A program made the position numbers and the translations under genes. The notes under the pieces are model-generated. The model made no database searches. It had not been told where the DNA came from and saw only the letters and a program-made list of their open reading frames with translations. Source: Anaerolineales bacterium (GTDB taxonomy: Bacteria; Chloroflexota; Anaerolineae; Anaerolineales; Villigracilaceae). Taken from it: 48,671 nucleotides of DNA. The number at the start of each line of letters is the position of its first letter. The first letter of the stretch is position 1. Of the stretch, positions 35,173-42,860 are shown one piece after another. Where the stretch lies: assembly GCA_024710905.1 (NCBI GenBank), contig JANJTV010000049.1:1-48671 (forward strand). Reading direction: 5' to 3'.

Positions 35173-35200
35173 TAAGCCGATGTCATCAGCCATCGGCTTA
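35163..35200 (-). terminator. Terminator of the two-component operon
   Basis: Stem 35191-35200 with 35173-35182 (10 bp), 8-nt loop, then TTTGTTTAAG on the minus strand. It lies 20 nt past the LuxR-type gene. Confidence 0.75.
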
Positions 35201-35220
35201 TAAGGCAAAGTGTATGTTTT

Positions 35221-35874
35221 CTATGGTTGTTCTTCCTGCTCGCGCCGGAACGCATAGGCCACTGCCTGTGAACGGTTTTCCAGGCCCAACCGCTGCAGGA
35301 TGTGATAAACATGCGCCCGGACAGTCGACTCTTCCAGGTGCAGGGCCTGGCTAATTTGACTATCCGACTTTCCTTCGGCCATCAGAACCAGGATCTCTTT
35401 TTGGCGGGTGGTCAGGGTTTCTCGATCCGCCTGCCCGGCGATTGATTTCGTTTTTCGCAATCCATGAAACAACTTGAGCATAATCCCCGTGGGCATATAA
35501 GGCAAGCCATCAGCAACACGGCGGATGGCCTCCAGCAAGTAGCTACGTGGCGCAGTTTTTGGGTAATAACCCAGTGCCCCGGCCTGGATGGCCCCCAGGA
35601 TACGGTCTTCATCTTCCATGCTTGAGAGCACCATAATGCGCATACCGGGGTATTTTTTCAAAATCCGGACGATTGCATCTAGGCCGCTCATATCAGGCAA
35701 CAGAAGATCCATCAGGACCACATCCGGCTTAAGGGTCTCAAGCAACTCAAAGGCCTTCCCGGCCGTCCCGGCTTCAGCAATGACCAGCATATCCCTTTCA
35801 GCAGACAAGGCCATCTGAACCGCCTCGCGCATAATTGGGTGGTCATCAACGATCAGGATTTTTATGATTTCCAA
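35221..35874 (-). CDS. NarL/LuxR-type response regulator
   Basis: 217 residues. Receiver with D10/D11, acceptor D56 (VVLMDLLLP) and K105 region (GYYPKTAPR); then a LuxR-type helix-turn-helix (TTRQKEILVLMAEGKSDSQI, VRAHVYHILQRLGLENRSQA). It should bind DNA as a dimer when phosphorylated. Its gene overlaps the end of the histidine kinase gene by 29 nt, marking the two as a cognate pair. Targets are unknown; the adjacent pseudo-receiver and pilin genes are candidates by position. Confidence 0.94.
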   Translation of the reverse strand: MEIIKILIVDDHPIMREAVQMALSAERDMLVIAEAGTAGKAFELLETLKPDVVLMDLLLPDMSGLDAIVRILKKYPGMRIMVLSSMEDEDRILGAIQAGALGYYPKTAPRSYLLEAIRRVADGLPYMPTGIMLKLFHGLRKTKSIAGQADRETLTTRQKEILVLMAEGKSDSQISQALHLEESTVRAHVYHILQRLGLENRSQAVAYAFRREQEEQP

Positions 35875-37624
35875 AAAGCACCTCCGTTTTCAACTTAACA
35901 ACCACACTGGTTCCCTGGCCCGGGGATGATTCAATATTAAATTTTCCCCCCAGCAATGCCGCCCGTTCCTGCATGGAGCGCAGGCCCACCCCGCCAGAAT
36001 TTACCTGCCCGGGGTCAAATCCCTGCCCATTATCATTGACTTCAAAGACCAGGCCTGTTTTCTCCATTTGAAGCTTAATGACTAGGTGGCTTGCGTGGGC
36101 ATATTTAAGGGCATTATTGAGCGCTTCAATGGCCAGCCAATACAAATTCTCACTGATTTCCTGAGGCAGGCTCGCAGCATCTCCCTTCATGTCGACAGAA
36201 ACATGAATGCCAACCCGCCGTTCGACCATGTTCAGTCGTTCTTCCAGCGCTTCGGCCAGCGTCATTCTTTTTTCGGCAGCAAATCTTGAGTGTGTCTCAA
36301 ACAACATCAGGCGGATTTCCTGCAAGGCCTGGCGGCCACTGGCCTGCATCCGCGCCACAACATCCATGGCTTTTTCGGTCTGGCCATTGCGCAGAAGGCT
36401 CATCAAGGTATCTGAGAACAGCATCATGCCATGAATGGACTGATTGACCGAGTCGTGCATATCGCGCCCCAGACGCTGGCGCTCCTCCAACCGGGCCAAT
36501 GCCCGTTGCTGGGTGATCAGGTCGTCCTGGGCGCGCCGTAAATTTTCGTTCAAAAGTTGAATCTCTGCCAGCCGGTAAGCCAGGTTCTGTTCGGCCCTGA
36601 AACGCTGCGAGACATCCCTAAAAACCACCAAACGGCCATACAGCAGGCCGCGTCTGTCCAACAAGTCGCTCAGACTGACGTCGAAATATTGGGCTGTTTC
36701 ATGTTGCAGAAAGGTGGATGGGGAGCGTGTGGAGGAAACCAACAGCACGGAACGAATGCCAGCCGCCCACTCAGGAAGGATCTCGGCCAGCGGGCTGCCG
36801 ACCTGCTTTTCATTGATCCCAAGTAAGTTCCTGGCTGAAAGGTTGAAATCAATCAGTCGGTTATCAACATCCAACACAAGGATGGCATCTTCCAACAATT
36901 CCACCAGGCTGTGGCGGGCAACCGGTACCAGGTCGAGCAGCCGGGTTCCGTAGAGGGCTAGCAAGAAAACCAACCCAGATATTGAGAAAGTGATTGACGA
37001 CCAGTCAATGCCTTCCAGGCCTGGCAGGTTCAGATGATAAAAGATGTTCCCAACAACGGGAATGAGCAATGCCGAAAACAACAACCTGGCCTGGCGCCGG
37101 GAAAGTTCAGAACCACGCCAGGTGGACTGCCAAAGCGCAACAAGCATCACAATCACCAATAGGTAGTTTGTAAGCACCACCCAGGAAAAAGCACTCCCAT
37201 GCTCAAAAATCAGCACATTGCCACCCGCCTCGCTCCAATGGAAACCGCGCCAGTACAGGTTATGCAGCGGGTTGGTCCAGGCCAGTGATGTATTGAGAAA
37301 TGGGATTATTATCAACAACCCTTTGAACAACAGGCGATTGAGCCATGTTTCATACCCCGCATAAATCAAAGAAAAGGCTGTGAAACAAGCCAGAGCGCTG
37401 TTGTAACCCAGCGTTTCCCACTGGGCAAAAAAGAGCTTGAGTGGGATGGTCGTGGCCGCATAATCCAGGCCCGAGGCAAGCGTCCACAGACTGACGGCCA
37501 GCATACCCAAGGCGAAAAACATGCCTCCTGGCGTTTCGCGCCGCTGCCAGCTCAAGCTTGTCACCGCAAGGTTCACCAGGGTTGTGACAAATAGGATGGA
37601 ACTAAAAATAGTAAGTTGGAACAT
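35846..37624 (-). CDS. Seven-helix membrane histidine kinase (HisKA_7TM, PAS, HisKA_3)
   Basis: 592 residues. The first ~220 contain seven to eight membrane helices of the kind named histidine-kinase N-terminal 7TM. A PAS domain follows (~225-340; AILVLDVDNRLIDFNLSARN), then a coiled coil and a HisKA_3 dimerisation domain with the phospho-His H390 in GRDMHDSVNQSIHG, typical of NarX/DesK-type kinases. HATPase_c has EALNNALKYAHA, DNGQGFDP and GVGLRSMQERA. Start chosen at 37624: a TACTAT -10 box lies seven bases upstream and the first helix begins at once. The alternative ATG at 37657 would precede the promoter. Confidence 0.9.
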   Translation of the reverse strand: MFQLTIFSSILFVTTLVNLAVTSLSWQRRETPGGMFFALGMLAVSLWTLASGLDYAATTIPLKLFFAQWETLGYNSALACFTAFSLIYAGYETWLNRLLFKGLLIIIPFLNTSLAWTNPLHNLYWRGFHWSEAGGNVLIFEHGSAFSWVVLTNYLLVIVMLVALWQSTWRGSELSRRQARLLFSALLIPVVGNIFYHLNLPGLEGIDWSSITFSISGLVFLLALYGTRLLDLVPVARHSLVELLEDAILVLDVDNRLIDFNLSARNLLGINEKQVGSPLAEILPEWAAGIRSVLLVSSTRSPSTFLQHETAQYFDVSLSDLLDRRGLLYGRLVVFRDVSQRFRAEQNLAYRLAEIQLLNENLRRAQDDLITQQRALARLEERQRLGRDMHDSVNQSIHGMMLFSDTLMSLLRNGQTEKAMDVVARMQASGRQALQEIRLMLFETHSRFAAEKRMTLAEALEERLNMVERRVGIHVSVDMKGDAASLPQEISENLYWLAIEALNNALKYAHASHLVIKLQMEKTGLVFEVNDNGQGFDPGQVNSGGVGLRSMQERAALLGGKFNIESSPGQGTSVVVKLKTEVLFGNHKNPDR

Positions 37625-37631
37625 TAAACAA

Positions 37632-37637
37632 ATAGTA
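37632..37637 (-). promoter_or_regulatory. -10 box of the kinase/regulator operon, leaderless
   Basis: TACTAT on the minus strand, seven bases before ATG 37624; a TTTTGA -35 lies about 16 nt upstream. Confidence 0.45.
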
Positions 37638-37737
37638 CCAGAAAGCATTGTCATCAAAAGCGGATTATGAAAACTGATAAGTCCGTGAGTTATAGGGATT
37701 GGGCTTGGTTTGCCCCGATTTTTGGCTCCAGTTATGG

Positions 37738-37743
37738 TAAAAT
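37738..37743 (+). promoter_or_regulatory. -10 box of the tRNA-Ser genes
   Basis: TAAAAT ending 10 nt before the first tRNA-Ser. Confidence 0.4.
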
Positions 37744-37753
37744 CGGCAGGCTC

Positions 37754-37840
37754 GGAGGGATGGCCGAGCGGCTTAAGGCGCTTGTCTTGAAAACAAGTTA
37801 GGGTTTACCCCCTACGTGGGTTCGAATCCCACTCCCTCCG
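37754..37840 (+). tRNA. tRNA-Ser (anticodon TGA)
   Basis: 87 nt. Acceptor GGAGGGA pairs with TCCCTCC, discriminator G; anticodon loop CTTGAAA gives TGA; long variable arm as in class II tRNAs; T-arm GTGGGTTCGAATCCCAC. CCA is not encoded. Reads UCN codons. Confidence 0.97.
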
Positions 37841-37867
37841 CTGGTCATCCGTTTCACAATTGTATAT

Positions 37868-37958
37868 GGGGAGGTGCCAGAGTGGTCGATTGGGGCCGCC
37901 TGCTAAGCGGTTACCGGGGCCAAAACCTCGGTCGCAGGTTCGAATCCTGTCCTCCCCG
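37868..37958 (+). tRNA. tRNA-Ser (anticodon GCT)
   Basis: 91 nt to the discriminator G. Acceptor GGGGAGG/CCTCCCC, anticodon loop CTGCTAA (GCT), long variable arm, T-arm GCAGGTTCGAATCCTGT. CCA follows directly in the genome (37959-37961). Reads AGC/AGU codons. It shares a transcript with the upstream tRNA-Ser (27-nt gap). Confidence 0.97.
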
Positions 37959-37967
37959 CCACACGAG

Positions 37968-37995
37968 AACACACCCGCAAGGGTGTGTTTTTCTT
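37968..37995 (+). terminator. Terminator of the tRNA-Ser pair
   Basis: Stem AACACACCC/GGGTGTGTT, GCAA tetraloop, T-rich tail. Confidence 0.9.
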
Positions 37996-38016
37996 TCCCG
38001 GTCTTCGGTATTCTTG

Positions 38017-38022
38017 TATAAT
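38017..38022 (+). promoter_or_regulatory. -10 box of the nucleotide-sugar operon
   Basis: TATAAT preceded by TG one base upstream; leader of about 19 nt with AAAGGA. Confidence 0.5.
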
Positions 38023-38047
38023 CTTTTTATATTCTTAAAGGATTCCC

Positions 38048-39040
38048 ATGACCTACTGGCAAAGCAAAAAAGTCCTCATCACTGGCGCAGGCGGGTTCAT
38101 TGGCAGCCACTTGCTGGAACGGCTCGTCCAGGAAGGCGCCCGGGTGCGGGCCTTCATCCGCTACAACTCACGCAACGAGATTGGCCTGCTGCGCCTGGTT
38201 CCCCGCGAGACCCTGCACAATATCGAAATCATCCATGGTGACCTGCGCGATTCCGAGGCCATTCGCAGCGCCGTCCGGGACGTGGATACCGTTTTTCACC
38301 TCTGCGCTCTGATTGCCATCCCTTACTCCTACCGGCACCCGCGTGAAGTCATCGAAACCAATATTATGGGCACCCTGAATGTTCTGATGGCTGCCCACGA
38401 CATGGGCATACGCCGCATCGTCAATACCTCCACCAGCGAGGTGTATGGCACAGCCCAATACACCCCGATTGATGAAGATCACCCCTTGCAGGGGCAATCT
38501 CCCTACGCCGCCAGCAAGATCGGCGCGGACAAGATTGCCGAGAGTTTCTATCGCTCTTTCAACCTGCCGGTGGTCACCCTGCGTCCCTTCAATACCTTTG
38601 GGCCGCGCCAGTCAGCCCGCGCTGTCATCCCGACCATCATCAGCCAGGCGCTCACCCGCGACGAATTGAAATTGGGTAGCTTGGACACCTGGCGCGATTT
38701 CACCTACGTCAGCGACACAGCCGAAGCCTACCTGAAAATTGCAGAAACTGAAGGCATCCTCGGCGAGGAAATCCACCTCGGCACCAACCGTACTGTCAGC
38801 ATCCGTGAACTGGTGGAGATTATTTACGGTATTCTCGGCAAAACACCCAACATCATCAGCGAGGAACAACGCCAGCGGCCTGAAAAAAGCGAAGTAAAGA
38901 AGCTGCACTCCACGTTCGAGAAAGCCCAGCGGTTGATTGGCTGGCAGCCACAGGTAAGACTGGAAGAAGGCCTCCGGCGCACGATCAACTGGATTGCTGA
39001 CCACCCACAATTCTTCAACCCTGATGAATACGCATTTTAA
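38048..39040 (+). CDS. NAD-dependent nucleotide-sugar epimerase/dehydratase (LegB-like)
   Basis: 330-residue extended short-chain dehydrogenase. Rossmann motif GAGGFIG (13-19); catalytic Tyr153-x3-Lys157 in SPYAASKIG; Ser/Thr in NTSTSEVYG. The stretch RAFIRYNSRNEIGLL resembles LegB-type 4,6-dehydratases acting on UDP- or GDP-linked N-acetylglucosamine, but GDP-mannose or dTDP-glucose dehydratase activity cannot be ruled out. It is followed 12 nt later by a sugar nucleotidyltransferase gene, so the pair probably makes an activated sugar for a surface glycan. Confidence 0.88.
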   Translation: MTYWQSKKVLITGAGGFIGSHLLERLVQEGARVRAFIRYNSRNEIGLLRLVPRETLHNIEIIHGDLRDSEAIRSAVRDVDTVFHLCALIAIPYSYRHPREVIETNIMGTLNVLMAAHDMGIRRIVNTSTSEVYGTAQYTPIDEDHPLQGQSPYAASKIGADKIAESFYRSFNLPVVTLRPFNTFGPRQSARAVIPTIISQALTRDELKLGSLDTWRDFTYVSDTAEAYLKIAETEGILGEEIHLGTNRTVSIRELVEIIYGILGKTPNIISEEQRQRPEKSEVKKLHSTFEKAQRLIGWQPQVRLEEGLRRTINWIADHPQFFNPDEYAF

Positions 39041-39052
39041 GGGAGATCCGCA

Positions 39053-39757
39053 ATGAGAGCTGTAATCCTTGCTGGCGGCAAAGGCACCCGCCTGGCCCCT
39101 TACACCACCATCCTGCCCAAACCGCTTATGCCAATCGGTGAAATGCCCATCCTTGAAATCGTCCTGCGACAGGTTGCCCGGCACGGTTTTACCGATGTAA
39201 CATTGGCCGTCGGCTACTTGGCCGAACTGCTGATGGCTTATTGTGGGAACGGCAGCAAGTTTGGCGTCCAATTGGATTACTCACGCGAAGAAATGCCGCT
39301 CGGCACAGCCGGGCCGCTTTCACTGATTAAGAACCTCGACAGCACGTTCTTGGTGATGAACGGCGACCTGCTTAATAACCTGGATTACACTGAAATGCTG
39401 GCCCACCACCGCAAACGTAAAGCAATTGTCACGGTTGCGGCGTACCAGCGCAAAGTGAAAATTGACCTGGGTGTCATGCACATCAACGATGAGAATTGGG
39501 TCACCGATTATATAGAAAAACCCACCTACCATTTTTCGGTCAGCACCGGTATCTACCTGTTCGAACCGGAGATACTGCAATACATTCCCGAAAACCAACA
39601 TTTTGACTTGCCAGAATTAATCCTGACATTGCTGAAAAACAAACAACCGGTCAATGTATACCCGTTTGGCGGTTACTGGCTGGATATTGGCCGCCCGGAT
39701 GATTATGAAGTTGCCCTACGCGAATTTGCCCTCCGCCGCGAACAATTCATCCCCTGA
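39053..39757 (+). CDS. Sugar-phosphate nucleotidyltransferase
   Basis: 234 residues, just the catalytic Rossmann-like domain. The signature AGGKGTRLAPYTTILPKPL sits at residues 7-25; VMNGDLLNNLDY holds the metal-binding Asp; YIEKPTYHFSVSTGIYLF fits the mannose-1-phosphate guanylyltransferase-like group (as in PtmE or HddC). Which nucleotide and sugar it joins is not clear. No C-terminal hexapeptide or CBS domain. Ribosome site GGGAG. Confidence 0.87.
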   Translation: MRAVILAGGKGTRLAPYTTILPKPLMPIGEMPILEIVLRQVARHGFTDVTLAVGYLAELLMAYCGNGSKFGVQLDYSREEMPLGTAGPLSLIKNLDSTFLVMNGDLLNNLDYTEMLAHHRKRKAIVTVAAYQRKVKIDLGVMHINDENWVTDYIEKPTYHFSVSTGIYLFEPEILQYIPENQHFDLPELILTLLKNKQPVNVYPFGGYWLDIGRPDDYEVALREFALRREQFIP

Positions 39758-39791
39758 AAGAAATGCTCTCGAAAACGGGAGTATTTCTTTC
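39756..39791. terminator. Bidirectional terminator, nucleotidyltransferase and GNAT
   Basis: 16-bp stem with two mismatches (39756-39771 with 39776-39791), AAAA loop, T-rich 3' arm. The left arm overlaps the upstream stop codon. Confidence 0.75.
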
Positions 39792-40079
39792 TTAGAGCAA
39801 ATCCTTGTACTCTGGATGCCGCCGAATATAAGCATCTGCAAATGAGCACAGGGGAACCACCTTATATCCCTCAGCACGGGCATAATCCAACGCGGTCTTT
39901 GTCAGCTTACTGCCAATGCCTTGACCCTCCAGCGCGGTGGGAACTCCTGTATGGGTAATCACCATCGCCTTGCCCTGCCGGTAGTAATCCAGGACCGCCA
40001 GCAGGGTACCCACCTTCATCTCAAAACGATGATCGTCCAGCCGGTGCAATACTTCGATCTCTGCCAGGCGAATATTCAT
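39792..40079 (-). CDS. Small GNAT-fold acetyltransferase (YjdJ / CG type)
   Basis: 95 residues, the short GNAT class (PF14542) with an acetyl-CoA loop ALEGQGIGSKLTKTALDYAR and the ending VPLCSFADAYIRRHPEYKDL, which are hallmarks of the group. Substrate unknown. GGAGG precedes the ATG, and a TACAAT box (40110-40115) is upstream on the minus strand. It is divergent from the KamA gene and is too short to be the beta-lysine acetyltransferase AblB that often accompanies KamA. Confidence 0.9.
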   Translation of the reverse strand: MNIRLAEIEVLHRLDDHRFEMKVGTLLAVLDYYRQGKAMVITHTGVPTALEGQGIGSKLTKTALDYARAEGYKVVPLCSFADAYIRRHPEYKDLL

Positions 40080-40142
40080 GATGTCCTCCGTGATGTTGAC
40101 TGCTGGCTTATTGTATCAATACCTGACAGCACTTTTTTCTCA

Positions 40143-40171
40143 TTGACCCGCACCTTTTTTACTAATACAAT
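40143..40171 (+). promoter_or_regulatory. Sigma70-type promoter of the KamA gene
   Basis: TTGACC (40143-40148), 17-nt spacer, TACAAT (40166-40171); start near 40178. This is the best canonical -35/-10 pair in the window. Confidence 0.7.
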
Positions 40172-40177
40172 ACTTTT

Positions 40178-40301
40178 ATGAGTTTTGAGAATCACCGCGC
40201 CGGTTTTTTCCGTCCGGACCATGACCCTCCCCCCCTTGGTTGGTAAGCCACGTCTTTTTACCATACCAACTCAACCGTTTAATGATAAGGAGGAAGTGAT
40301 T
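40178..40301 (+). promoter_or_regulatory. Long leader of the KamA mRNA with hairpin
   Basis: About 124 nt. It contains an imperfect stem (TTGGTTGGTAA at 40236-40246 with TTACCATACCAA at 40258-40269) upstream of the AAGGAGG ribosome site (40287-40293). I could not match it to the lysine riboswitch or any other known class. Confidence 0.35.
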
Positions 40302-41633
40302 ATGCCCACCCCGTTTGAATCAAAACGTGCCCCTATTTACAAAGATGTACCTGATGAAAAGTGGAACGACTGGCGCTGGCAATTGAGCAACCGCCTGAAC
40401 ACTGCTGAAGATATTGAAAAGGTCATTCCGCTGACCGACTCCGAACGCAAGGCCCTGCAAACCCAGGGACTCTTCCGCGTGGATGTCACTCCGTATTTCA
40501 TTTCGCTGATTGACCCGAACGACCCCGACGACCCCACCCGCATGCAAATCATCCCGCGCGCCGAGGAGATGCAGGCCTTCACGGCCATGATGGAAGATTC
40601 GCTGGCCGAGGACAAGCACTCCCCGGTGCCTGGCCTGGTGCACCGCTACCCGGATCGGGTATTGATGCTGGTTACCACCCAGTGCGCTTCCTACTGCCGT
40701 TACTGCACCCGCTCACGCATTGTCGGCGACCCCGGGCAGACCTTCAAACGCGAAGAATTTGAGATGCAAATTGAGTATCTCAAGAATACCCCCCAAGTGC
40801 GAGACGTGCTACTTTCGGGTGGTGACCCGCTTGTGCTGGCCCCAAAAATTCTCGAGGAATTGCTCAGCCGCCTACGCGAAATCCCACATATTGAGATTAT
40901 CCGCATTGGATCACGCGTGCCGGTTTTCATGCCCATGCGCGTCACCCAGGAATTGTGTGATGTGCTGGCAAAATACCACCCGCTGTGGATGAACATCCAC
41001 GTCAACCACCCCAATGAAATTACCAAAGAACTGGAAGAAGCCTGTGACAGGCTCACCCGGGTAGGTATCCAGCTCGGGAACCAGTCCGTGCTGTTGGCGG
41101 GTGTCAACGACAATATTCATATCCAGCGTGAGTTGGTGCACAAACTGGTGCGCATCCGTGTGCGCCCGTACTATCTGTACCAGTGCGACCTGGTGGAAGG
41201 CGCCGGTCACTTCCGTACCCCGGTAGCCAAAGGCATCGAGATTATGGAAGGCCTGCGCGGCCACACCAGCGGTTATGCCGTACCTCAATTTATTGTGGAT
41301 GCGCCCGGCGGTGGCGGGAAAATCCCCGTAATGCCCAATTACATGATCAGCATGTCTGACCACAAGATCATCCTGCGTAACTACGAAGGGTACATCACCA
41401 CCTACGAAGAACCCACCGATTACACCCCGGCCATGGCTGCCAAGTTCAAAGGCATCAAACGCCCCGAACCCGGCCAGGAAGGTGTACATGGCCTGCTCGA
41501 TGGCAAGGACCTGTTCATCAAACCGGAGGGCTTCGACCAGTTACATGACCGCAACGGCATCCAGCACCGCCTGAAAGACTCCAGCAAATGGAAACCGCTG
41601 GGCATTGGCGACGGCGAAACTACAGCCGAGTAA
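40302..41633 (+). CDS. kamA: KamA-family radical SAM aminomutase (lysine 2,3-aminomutase type)
   Basis: 443 residues. It should move the alpha-amino group of lysine to the beta carbon using S-adenosylmethionine and PLP. Cluster ligands C128-x3-C132-x2-C135 lie in CASYCRYCTRSR; HPLWMNIHVNHPNE, CDLVEGAGHFRTP and VDAPGGGGKIPVMPNY carry the substrate-binding Asp residues; the PLP Lys is K355 in SMSDHKIILRNYEG. All are intact. Glutamate 2,3-aminomutase is a close relative and cannot be excluded. ATG 40302 follows AAGGAGG with ideal spacing; the longer opening to 40185 reads through the leader. Beta-lysine derivatives often serve as osmolytes or modify EF-P. Confidence 0.9.
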   Translation: MPTPFESKRAPIYKDVPDEKWNDWRWQLSNRLNTAEDIEKVIPLTDSERKALQTQGLFRVDVTPYFISLIDPNDPDDPTRMQIIPRAEEMQAFTAMMEDSLAEDKHSPVPGLVHRYPDRVLMLVTTQCASYCRYCTRSRIVGDPGQTFKREEFEMQIEYLKNTPQVRDVLLSGGDPLVLAPKILEELLSRLREIPHIEIIRIGSRVPVFMPMRVTQELCDVLAKYHPLWMNIHVNHPNEITKELEEACDRLTRVGIQLGNQSVLLAGVNDNIHIQRELVHKLVRIRVRPYYLYQCDLVEGAGHFRTPVAKGIEIMEGLRGHTSGYAVPQFIVDAPGGGGKIPVMPNYMISMSDHKIILRNYEGYITTYEEPTDYTPAMAAKFKGIKRPEPGQEGVHGLLDGKDLFIKPEGFDQLHDRNGIQHRLKDSSKWKPLGIGDGETTAE

Positions 41634-41715
41634 TTTGGTTTTTCGGGCGCGGATGGGTATACTATTATTGTATGGCCTCCGCGCTCATTACATATAAAAT
41701 AAAAGGAGATAAACC

Positions 41716-42135
41716 ATGAAACATTCCAAAATTATTCTTGTGCTGATGACAATCATCTTTGCGATTGTTGCCTTCTACCCGTCAGCATCCGCAGAAGCTG
41801 CATCGAGCGGAACATACAAATGTGCTTACCTGAGTCAGTCCCCCAAAGACTGGACGAAATACAATCCGCGTGACGATTTCGATGCCCGCTTCACCCTGCT
41901 GAACACCGGCACGGCCAACTGGGGCGGCGTGGATGTCGTCTGGCTGGGCGGCAAAAAGATGCATACCAAGGCCGATCGTTTTGATATCCCCAAATTGGTC
42001 ACGCCCGAAGCCACCGTGAATCTCTATATTGACATGGAAGCCCCAAAAACTAAGGGGACACACGTCACCTACTGGGGTCTGACCAATGGCAGCAAGGTTT
42101 TCTGCCGCTTCTATCTCATCATTACCGTGAAATAA
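41716..42135 (+). CDS. Secreted Ig-like (NBR1-type) domain protein
   Basis: 139 residues: a signal peptide (cleaved near ASAEA) and one beta-sandwich domain with FTLLNTGTANWGG and YWGLTNGSKVFCRF, the pattern of NBR1-type Ig domains that are common in Chloroflexi exported proteins. Two Cys (KCAYLSQ and FCRF) could pair. AAAGGAG precedes the ATG. It is paralogous to the next gene. Confidence 0.8.
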   Translation: MKHSKIILVLMTIIFAIVAFYPSASAEAASSGTYKCAYLSQSPKDWTKYNPRDDFDARFTLLNTGTANWGGVDVVWLGGKKMHTKADRFDIPKLVTPEATVNLYIDMEAPKTKGTHVTYWGLTNGSKVFCRFYLIITVK

Positions 42136-42163
42136 AGTGATACCAAGTAGGTGGATGCCCCCA

Positions 42164-42853
42164 ATGAGAAAAATCCTACCCGGCATTGTTCTATCTGTTG
42201 CGCTGTTACTTGGCGCCTGCGGCCCGCTTTCCCCCGACCTGATTTTCGGTGACCAGGAAAGTGCTGTGCAAACCATGGTCGCGGCTACCATGCTGCCCCT
42301 TTCACTGACCCCGCAGCCAACGCATACGGCATCCCTTACGCCAAGCATCACACCATCGCCGCAAAATACCCCGCGCCCCACAACAACAGATATCCCCACC
42401 ATGACACCCGCGCCATCCCTCACGCCGCTGATCGCCCCCAGCGCCACCCTGTTTGTGGCAGCCAGCAATACGCCTAGTGAAGGCGGCCCGGGTTCCAGCG
42501 GTATCCAGCGCAGCGGCGAATATGCCTGCCAGGTACTCAGCTCATCACCCATCTTGCGAAAGATGAAGGGTGGCACCCAATTCAATGGCGTCTGGGATAT
42601 TAAGAATGAAGGGCAAACCGTCTGGTTCTCAAGCGAAGTTGAGTTGGTGTTTATTGAAGGCAACGATAACATGGTGACCACCCCGGAGTTCTTCTTTATC
42701 AGTCGCGATGTCTACCCGGGCAATACCTTTACCGTAACGATTGAAATGAAGGCTCCTGCTGCAGATAAAACACACTCCGCTACCTGGGGCCTGCGGCGCG
42801 GCGGGAACATCTTCTGCGAGTTCACAGCCAGCATCATCACCATCATCGAGTAG
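42164..42853 (+). CDS. Lipoprotein with Thr/Pro-rich stalk and NBR1-type Ig domain
   Basis: 229 residues. A lipobox (LLGACG) is followed by ~85 residues rich in Thr, Pro and Ser with several TPS/TPxPT units, likely an extended and perhaps glycosylated stalk. The C-terminal ~110 residues are an Ig-like domain (GVWDIKNEGQTVWF, ATWGLRRGGNIFCEF) paralogous to the upstream gene's domain, including the two Cys. ATG 42164 begins the signal peptide; an upstream GTG adds nothing useful. Seven bases separate it from the zinc-ribbon gene. Confidence 0.8.
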   Translation: MRKILPGIVLSVALLLGACGPLSPDLIFGDQESAVQTMVAATMLPLSLTPQPTHTASLTPSITPSPQNTPRPTTTDIPTMTPAPSLTPLIAPSATLFVAASNTPSEGGPGSSGIQRSGEYACQVLSSSPILRKMKGGTQFNGVWDIKNEGQTVWFSSEVELVFIEGNDNMVTTPEFFFISRDVYPGNTFTVTIEMKAPAADKTHSATWGLRRGGNIFCEFTASIITIIE

Positions 42854-42860
42854 CAAAACC

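Noticed and set aside
40178..40301. Lysine riboswitch before kamA
   Set aside because: The leader is too short and lacks the conserved junction motifs.
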